From Microcaldota archaeon (GTDB lineage: Archaea; Micrarchaeota; Micrarchaeia; Anstonellales; J096), in contig WAKO01000018.1 in the NCBI GenBank assembly GCA_015523325.1, positions 1 through 41,182 of the forward strand: a stretch of DNA of 41,182 bases. The letters are read 5' to 3'. Made by a program: the position numbers and the translations under genes. The notes beneath the pieces are model-generated. The model did not search any database, was not told the DNA's origin, and saw only the letters and a list, made by a program, of their open reading frames with translations. Every line of letters begins with the position of its first letter. Positions within the stretch are counted from its first letter, which is position 1. This document shows, one piece after another, positions 35,409 to 41,182 of the stretch.

Positions 35409-38400
35409 CTAAGAGAAATATTCTGTAATGTTAAACTGTTTTGATTTTTCATCTTCAAAAAGACTTTTTATCTCTTCTTTTACCATATAAAGCCTTTGCC
35501 TTAAATAATCTGATAGCCTAAATTCCTCAGCCAATTTTATTGTTGTGTCTAAATACTTTTCAATTCCTCCTTTATGTATGGTTAAAGTTAAATTACCACC
35601 ACACTTTGTACAAACACCTTTAAGAGGGACTCTCCTATACTTCTCTTGGCAATTAACACATCTGAACTTTTGTCTGGAAAATCTCCTTAGATTTCCATAT
35701 ATGTCTGGAATAAAATGGTTTATTATTATTTTTTCAATAGCATCTTTTAAGTTTACTGCTCTTATTTTTTTCATTAGCTTTATCTCCCTTTCTAATTTTT
35801 CAGGAATGCTTTTTAGCTTTTTGTAGGTTGTGGTGTTATTCCCACAATCTATGCAGGAAGAGGAATGTGTTATTTTTAATTGGTCAAATTGCTCCTCTCT
35901 TCCAATTACTTCTCCAACTGTCTTTATCTTAACCTCCCCGGGAAGTGCAAATTTTCTGCTTTTTTTATAGAAGTCTATGTTATACTCTTCAATCTCTATA
36001 CAATAAGCCTCGTCATCTATTTCTTTTGGATTTAAATTAAGAGTTAAGATAAGAGGAGAATCCATTGTTCCTCCTCTGCTTTCTGATAAGTAGTGTTTGG
36101 AGAAGTTTATGAATGCGTCCAATATGAGCATTATGCTATCTTCATCTCCATCACAATTTCTTCTTTTTGCAGCATGTAAGAAAGGATGAGCATAGAAAAC
36201 ATTTGCTTTACTTATTCCTATTATCCTAGCAACTATTCCTGTGGAGATGTGGGGAGCTAGAGCAATTACTAAATGCCCTATTAAATCTTTTTTTGAGGAT
36301 AGAGAGTAAAAAGGAGGCAATCCATAAACATTAACCAAAAGGTCATCTATAAACTTTGAAACTCTAAACAAGTAATTCGCCGCCTCTTCAGATATCACTA
36401 TGTCTTGAACTTTTAAAGGAACTAATTGATCTTCTTTCTCTAATTCTTTTCCTTTCCAATCCTTATCATATCCTAACTCTTTTAATTTTTCAACGCTAAC
36501 TCCTATTTCTTTTGGATAAAAATGAGTTAGAGGAACGTTACTAGCATCAAATCTTATTGTTCCATCTCTAAAAACAAATACCTCATGTTTTTTCCTTAAA
36601 AATCCTTTCTCCATCCTCTCAGGAGTCTTTGTTTTACTTGTAAGTCCTTTTACTCCTTTAACCTCTCCATTAACTCCCAACTCCTTTTTTATTTTTTCAA
36701 ATAAAGGAATGAAATCTATAGATTTTTCTCCATACTGTTTTGTTGGTTTTGAGCAATGAGTTGCTTCTCCGACCTTTCCACATACTTGACAAATGTTTAG
36801 TAGTTTTGCCTCCTTATAGCATTTGTAGCATTTTTTATAGAGAGCAGGACCTTTGCAATTAAAGCAATAGTAGTTTGCTATCTCCACCTTTAGTGGTTTG
36901 TTATTTTGCTTCAGTAAAGAATACATTTTGTTTAACTCCCTTATTTTATTATCTCCAGTAGGAAATAGAACATGAACAGGAGGGTTCATTTTTCTTTCTT
37001 TAGCTTTTTCTGGCCTTCCCATTCTTGCTCCTATAAAGCAAAATTTCGGAGCCTTGTCCTCTATTTTTACTGAGCTTGCTTTGCTAAGAGCATTAAGTAC
37101 ATTTTCCTCCTCTTTCAAAATTTTTTCAAACTCTTCTTCACTTAACTTTAAGTTTAGAGTTTTAGCTATGGCAATTGCATTTTCCCCTTCTATTATAACT
37201 TTCCCCTCTCTAACTTTATGAGGAACCCCTATTAATTCCAATACCCTTTTTGTTGGAGAATTATCAACCGCTATTCTTTCCTTTTTTATTTCTGAGGCTT
37301 TTTTTAACCATCTAAATAAATCTAATAGTTGGGATTTTGTTATTGTTGACCAAAAGAATAGGTATTTTGGGTATAGGGGGAGGGAGTATTCTCTTGAAAT
37401 TTTAAATGCTTCCTCTACATTCTTTGGAGTAGCTATTCCTTTTTCCTTTGCTTCTTTTTCCCACCATTCTTCCACATAAGGAGAAGGAAGTAATGGAGTG
37501 TTTGTTTTAAGAAAATCACCATAAGTAACAAGTATATCTCCTAAGAACAATATTTCTTCTATATTCTCTTTTACTTTCTTTGCTGTTTCAATACTCTCAA
37601 TCTTAATGACATCTCCGTTCTTTAACTTTACTATAGGTCCTTCAATCCCATCCACAGAGGAGACTACTGCTCCTTTTCCAGGCCTCTCTATTTTAATGTG
37701 CGTTCCATTAGCTAAAAAGTTATCAGTTATTATCATTAGGGCTGGATGAATTCCCTTTGCCATTAATGAGTTTGTTCTAGCTCTCCCGTATCTTATTCTA
37801 AACCCTCCAATTGAGGATGGATAGGAAAATATTGGCCTGCCTGCAACCACCCCATCTAAATAATTATAATCTTCTTTTATCTCAACTTTTTCTTCTGTTT
37901 TTTTTATTTTTATTATTTTATCTATCCATTCCCACCCGTCAATTCCTAACTTTGATATATATTTTTTTAGCTTTTGAGCTTTTTGTGCAATCCCTTCACA
38001 TATAACTAAAGCTATTCCTCCTCTAACCCTATTGGTTTCAACCCTTGGAAGATTTCTGTTAACGCTAACTTCTATTTCCTCTGTTGGATCTCCATCAATA
38101 CAAATAGGGCAATTTTCAACTATTGTCCTTATGTGTTCTTCTGGAGGTTTGTATTGTAGTCTAGCTGCTCTTGCATCATATAAATTTATTTCTTCTAAAT
38201 ATCTCTCTACTTCATCCTTAGTTGGTTTAAATCTCCCTATTTTATTTTCTCTTCTAGCCAGATCTGCTAACAATACACTTAGGGCAGCTACTGTTCCTCC
38301 AGCACTTCTTATAGGACCAGCATAGTAAGCGCTGATGTAGTTTTCCTTTACTTTTATTTTTGATATTCCTTCTGTGGGAGCAACCAATACACCTTCTGTC

Positions 38401-38732
38401 AATATAGCAATACCAACCCTAACAGCTATTTCAATTAATTTTTCCTTTTCCCCTTCAATTATCTCTCCTCTAGCTATTTTTTTAGTTAACTCAAAAGCAA
38501 TCTCCTCTCTTTTTTTCCCTTCTTTTTCCAGCTTTGAGAGAAGGTCCTTTATTCCTTTTATCCCTAATAGTCCTTCTACTCTCTCTCCTAAATCATTTGC
38601 TATCTTAACTTCCACTTCATTTTCAGGATCCAAGCCCTTCTTTCTAGCTTCTTGTGCAATTTTTAGAGCTCTCTTAACTTCTTCATTTAATAAATTAAAG
38701 TACTTTTTTACCTCTTTACTAGAAGTTATCAT
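35409..38732 (-). CDS. polC: DNA polymerase II (PolD) large subunit DP2
   Basis: GPIRSAGGTVAALSVLLAD, NRVRGGIALVICEGIAQKA, HPFLHAAKRRNCDGDEDS, MDSPLILTLNLNPKEIDDEAY; C-terminal PIP-like QFNITEYF. No intein. Confidence 0.97.
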   Translation of the reverse strand: MITSSKEVKKYFNLLNEEVKRALKIAQEARKKGLDPENEVEVKIANDLGERVEGLLGIKGIKDLLSKLEKEGKKREEIAFELTKKIARGEIIEGEKEKLIEIAVRVGIAILTEGVLVAPTEGISKIKVKENYISAYYAGPIRSAGGTVAALSVLLADLARRENKIGRFKPTKDEVERYLEEINLYDARAARLQYKPPEEHIRTIVENCPICIDGDPTEEIEVSVNRNLPRVETNRVRGGIALVICEGIAQKAQKLKKYISKLGIDGWEWIDKIIKIKKTEEKVEIKEDYNYLDGVVAGRPIFSYPSSIGGFRIRYGRARTNSLMAKGIHPALMIITDNFLANGTHIKIERPGKGAVVSSVDGIEGPIVKLKNGDVIKIESIETAKKVKENIEEILFLGDILVTYGDFLKTNTPLLPSPYVEEWWEKEAKEKGIATPKNVEEAFKISREYSLPLYPKYLFFWSTITKSQLLDLFRWLKKASEIKKERIAVDNSPTKRVLELIGVPHKVREGKVIIEGENAIAIAKTLNLKLSEEEFEKILKEEENVLNALSKASSVKIEDKAPKFCFIGARMGRPEKAKERKMNPPVHVLFPTGDNKIRELNKMYSLLKQNNKPLKVEIANYYCFNCKGPALYKKCYKCYKEAKLLNICQVCGKVGEATHCSKPTKQYGEKSIDFIPLFEKIKKELGVNGEVKGVKGLTSKTKTPERMEKGFLRKKHEVFVFRDGTIRFDASNVPLTHFYPKEIGVSVEKLKELGYDKDWKGKELEKEDQLVPLKVQDIVISEEAANYLFRVSKFIDDLLVNVYGLPPFYSLSSKKDLIGHLVIALAPHISTGIVARIIGISKANVFYAHPFLHAAKRRNCDGDEDSIMLILDAFINFSKHYLSESRGGTMDSPLILTLNLNPKEIDDEAYCIEIEEYNIDFYKKSRKFALPGEVKIKTVGEVIGREEQFDQLKITHSSSCIDCGNNTTTYKKLKSIPEKLEREIKLMKKIRAVNLKDAIEKIIINHFIPDIYGNLRRFSRQKFRCVNCQEKYRRVPLKGVCTKCGGNLTLTIHKGGIEKYLDTTIKLAEEFRLSDYLRQRLYMVKEEIKSLFEDEKSKQFNITEYFS

Positions 38733-38879
38733 TAAAGATATGCCTATGATTCAAGATTTAAAACTTTATCCTGCTTTCCAAGCTTTTACCATTACTTTTT
38801 TAAATATTCTTTTCAAAACTATTAACACATAATGCCTTTTCTCCTGAGCACTTAAAGATAAGATTTGTGGTGGTTTTTT

Positions 38880-39284
38880 ATGGATTATGAGAAGAAATTT
38901 GCAAAAGCTAAGGAGCTAAAACCAGGTAAGTATGTTATAATTGATGATGTTCCATGTAGAGTGGTTAGCGTTGATGTTTCCAAACCAGGAAAGCACGGAG
39001 CGGCTAAGATGAGAGTTGTTGCTATAGGCATTTTTGATAATGTTAAAAAAACTCTATTAACCCCTTCAGATGGGGAAGTAGAGATTCCAGTTATAAAGAG
39101 AAAAACAGCTCAGGTTTTATCTGTTGCAGGAGATTCAGCCCAACTAATGGATAAAGAAAGTTATGAGGTTTTTGATGTTTCTATTCCTGAAGAACTAAAA
39201 GGAAAGGTGGTTGAGGGAATAGACGTAGAAATAATGGAAAGTATGGGAAAGAGAGCTATTGTTAGAGTGTTCAAAGGAGAGTAG
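38880..39284 (+). CDS. eif5a: Translation factor aIF5A
   Basis: KPGKYVIIDDVPCRVVSVDVSKPGKHGAAKMRVVAIGIF with the modifiable lysine context KPGKHGA. Confidence 0.95.
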   Translation: MDYEKKFAKAKELKPGKYVIIDDVPCRVVSVDVSKPGKHGAAKMRVVAIGIFDNVKKTLLTPSDGEVEIPVIKRKTAQVLSVAGDSAQLMDKESYEVFDVSIPEELKGKVVEGIDVEIMESMGKRAIVRVFKGE

Positions 39285-39334
39285 CTTAATCTTTATGTTT
39301 GCTATGTTTATTTTCATATTTATGGGGTGAGTTT

Positions 39335-39637
39335 ATGAAGAGTGAAATCTTATCTGAAATTGAGAATAATGTGATAGGAAGGACTGAGTATTGTTTTTTA
39401 ATATCCTTTGAAGGAGCAACTCCTTCAAAGCAGAAGATAAGGGAAGAGTTAAAGGTCAAGGTAGGTACTTCTCCAGACCTTTTCGTAATAAGAAAGATTG
39501 AACCTTTGGCTGGTAGAAAAGCAATAAAAGTGTATGTCCACTCTTATTCTGATAGCGAAACTTTGAGAAGGGTTGAACCTCTCTACATATTAAAAAGGAA
39601 TGGATTGATAAAAGAAAATAATGAATCTAAATCTTGA
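39335..39637 (+). CDS. rps24e: 30S ribosomal protein S24e
   Basis: NNVIGRTEYCFLISFEGATPSKQKIREELKVKVGTSPDLFVIRKIEPLAGRKAIKVYVHSYSDSE. Confidence 0.9.
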   Translation: MKSEILSEIENNVIGRTEYCFLISFEGATPSKQKIREELKVKVGTSPDLFVIRKIEPLAGRKAIKVYVHSYSDSETLRRVEPLYILKRNGLIKENNESKS

Positions 39638-40229
39638 GTTTACTTCTTATGATTTGAGAAAGCTGTTTTTTCTGATTTTGCTAGTCTCTCTTATCTTTAC
39701 AATTGTTGAGAGTTTACTTTTGTCTTCTTTGCTTTTATCCTTGTTTGGCTTATTTCTATCTTATTTTTATGATTTTAAGGTTTCTTTTAAAATTTATAAA
39801 ACTCATATTTTTCATTCTTTTCTACTTTTTCTTCTGATAATCCTTCTCTATTACTCAATAAGTTTTTTTGACAGCCTTTTTGGGTTTGGTAAATTTTACT
39901 CAATAGAAAGAATAAGATCTTTTTCTGTCTTAGTTATATTTTATTCTCTTTTTTTCACTCCTATCTTGGAGGAATTAGTTTTTAGAGTTATTCCTATTGA
40001 GCTCTATAATAAGTATTTTGGAGGAAAAACTTCTATTTTCTTTGTATTTTTAATATCCTTGATGTTTGGATTCTTTCATCTTTCTTATTCTTTTTTTCAT
40101 TTTCTTTTCGCTTTTTTTAGTTCCTTTGTTTTTGGATCTTATTACCTTAATTTTAAGAACGTCTCACCTTTAATTTTTGCTCACTTTTTTATAAATTTGG
40201 TTAGTGCTTTAACTGTATGGATGAGCTAA
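39621..40229 (+). CDS. CPBP-family (CAAX-like/Abi) intramembrane protease
   Basis: ILEELVFRVIPIELY (EExxxR), FGFFHLSYSFFHFLFAF, LIFAHFFINL motifs; polytopic. Confidence 0.85.
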   Translation: MNLNLEFTSYDLRKLFFLILLVSLIFTIVESLLLSSLLLSLFGLFLSYFYDFKVSFKIYKTHIFHSFLLFLLIILLYYSISFFDSLFGFGKFYSIERIRSFSVLVIFYSLFFTPILEELVFRVIPIELYNKYFGGKTSIFFVFLISLMFGFFHLSYSFFHFLFAFFSSFVFGSYYLNFKNVSPLIFAHFFINLVSALTVWMS

Positions 40230-41182
40230 AATGGGTTAGGAATAGAATTAAGATAAATTTTAATGCTTTGAAAAGGTTTGTAAAAAATAGAACCTCCTCT
40301 TTAGGAAACAATCTAACAGCCCCTTTCGTTAGTATATTTTTATCCTCCTCCTCAATTTCCACCATATCTCCTGTATTGAGTTTAAATAAACCTTTTGATT
40401 TCAAATCTCTTCATTCTCTTTCTTATCAAGAAGTAATATTTAGGATGATTGACACCCTATTCCCTCGTAAATTTTTTAGCATAGACTTTGCATTAGCTTC
40501 AAGAGACAGAGATTTTGAGAGATTTAGGTTTTTGGGAATGAGTAAAAAACCTGTTTTAGTTAGTACTTCTTTTTCCTCTCCGAAAGCTCTCCCATCTTTT
40601 TCTGAATTTTCTTATCCTTCAGGAATAAAAGCTGTGCTTAAAAGTATTGAGGAACATGAGGAGCCTAAAATACCTTCTTATGTTTATGATTTTTATGAGG
40701 AAAAAATTAAGGCTAGAGAGGCTTTAAGAGAATTGTATTTGAAAGGAGAAGATGTTTATTACCTCTCCACTCTTCTTTCTGTTGGGGTGTTAGGAGAAAT
40801 AAAAAATCCCATCCCAACCAGATTTGCTATAACCGCTGTTGATAGTGAATTGGCAAGGTTTAACATTTCTTTTTTAGAAGGAAAAGAGCAAATTTCCTCT
40901 CCAATGGCATTTTTTTATGAAGCATTTTTCAATGAGTTTTTCATCTTTATGTTTCCAGGGGCTTTTGAGTTTGAAAACTTTGAGTTTTGGGGAAATAAAC
41001 TGATTTATGACTATCAATTTGGAAAAAATAAAAAATCCTATTCTCCTCAAGCAGGAGCATATTATGCAACCTTATTTAGCGTTTCAGAATTTTTAAGAAA
41101 AATAGGGAAAACTGCTAAGGTTATGGTTATAAGGATAATATCTAAAGATTATAATATTCCATTAGGAGTTTGGCAAGTTAGA
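40217..41182 (+). CDS. Nre-family DNA-repair-associated protein, C-terminus truncated by window edge
   Basis: Hand translation MDELKWVRNRIK...SLSYQEVIFRMIDTL...RFAITAVDSELARFNISF...SPQAGAYYATLFSVSEFLRKIGKTAKVMVIRIISKDYNIPLGVWQVR follows the NreA/NreB layout. Not in the ORF track because it is open at the end. Confidence 0.78.
   Translation, partial: MDELKWVRNRIKINFNALKRFVKNRTSSLGNNLTAPFVSIFLSSSSISTISPVLSLNKPFDFKSLHSLSYQEVIFRMIDTLFPRKFFSIDFALASRDRDFERFRFLGMSKKPVLVSTSFSSPKALPSFSEFSYPSGIKAVLKSIEEHEEPKIPSYVYDFYEEKIKAREALRELYLKGEDVYYLSTLLSVGVLGEIKNPIPTRFAITAVDSELARFNISFLEGKEQISSPMAFFYEAFFNEFFIFMFPGAFEFENFEFWGNKLIYDYQFGKNKKSYSPQAGAYYATLFSVSEFLRKIGKTAKVMVIRIISKDYNIPLGVWQVR

Noticed and set aside
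35409-38732. Intein in DP2
   Set aside because: Length (1107 aa) and continuous conserved motifs argue against an insertion; no intein splicing motifs seen.
35545-38832. Plus-strand ORFs opposite PolD DP2 and over its start
   Set aside because: DP2 is unambiguous; low-complexity antisense translations.
40201-40404. 67-aa minus-strand ORF
   Set aside because: Lies opposite the start of the Nre-family CDS, which has extended family-like sequence.
1-41182. tRNA or rRNA genes
   Set aside because: Looked for T-loop GGTTCRAAYCC-like strings and GC-rich RNA islands in intergenic gaps and found none convincing by eye; tRNAscan-SE would be decisive.

Overview
This window appears to be a compact, AT-rich archaeal chromosome segment, plausibly from a DPANN-type lineage; the lineage is inferred from gene content and not proven. 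Almost every base is coding. Recognisable core genes: S6e, aIF2-gamma, RFC small subunit, ScpA, ScpB, MBF1, FEN1, CTP synthase, ValRS, an S26e-like protein, an Obg/YchF-type GTPase with a TGS domain, PolD large subunit DP2, aIF5A, S24e and a truncated Nre-family protein. The accessory content includes:
(1) A near-perfect C/D box guide sRNA (about 16037-16086) in the 5' leader of an hsp20 gene, with its D box overlapping the Shine-Dalgarno. Its D guide appears complementary to a conserved 23S rRNA segment.
(2) A T4SS/conjugation-like locus (about 26.6-35.4 kb). It has a VirB3-like membrane segment fused to a VirB4 N-terminal-like domain, a separate VirB4/HerA-type ATPase, three downstream proteins of unknown function, and two divergently transcribed surface proteins that share a motif. 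A pair of VirB2-like candidate pilins lies elsewhere, at 3.2-4.0 kb.
(3) A RelA/SpoT-type synthetase, rare in archaea.
(4) A lipoprotein multicopper oxidase.
(5) A Methanococcales-like S-layer protein with a leader hairpin, a terminator hairpin overlapping its stop codon, and Ca-loop-like motifs.
I saw no tRNA, rRNA, CRISPR array, transposase or intein. All assignments come from reading motifs by eye; no database search was possible.
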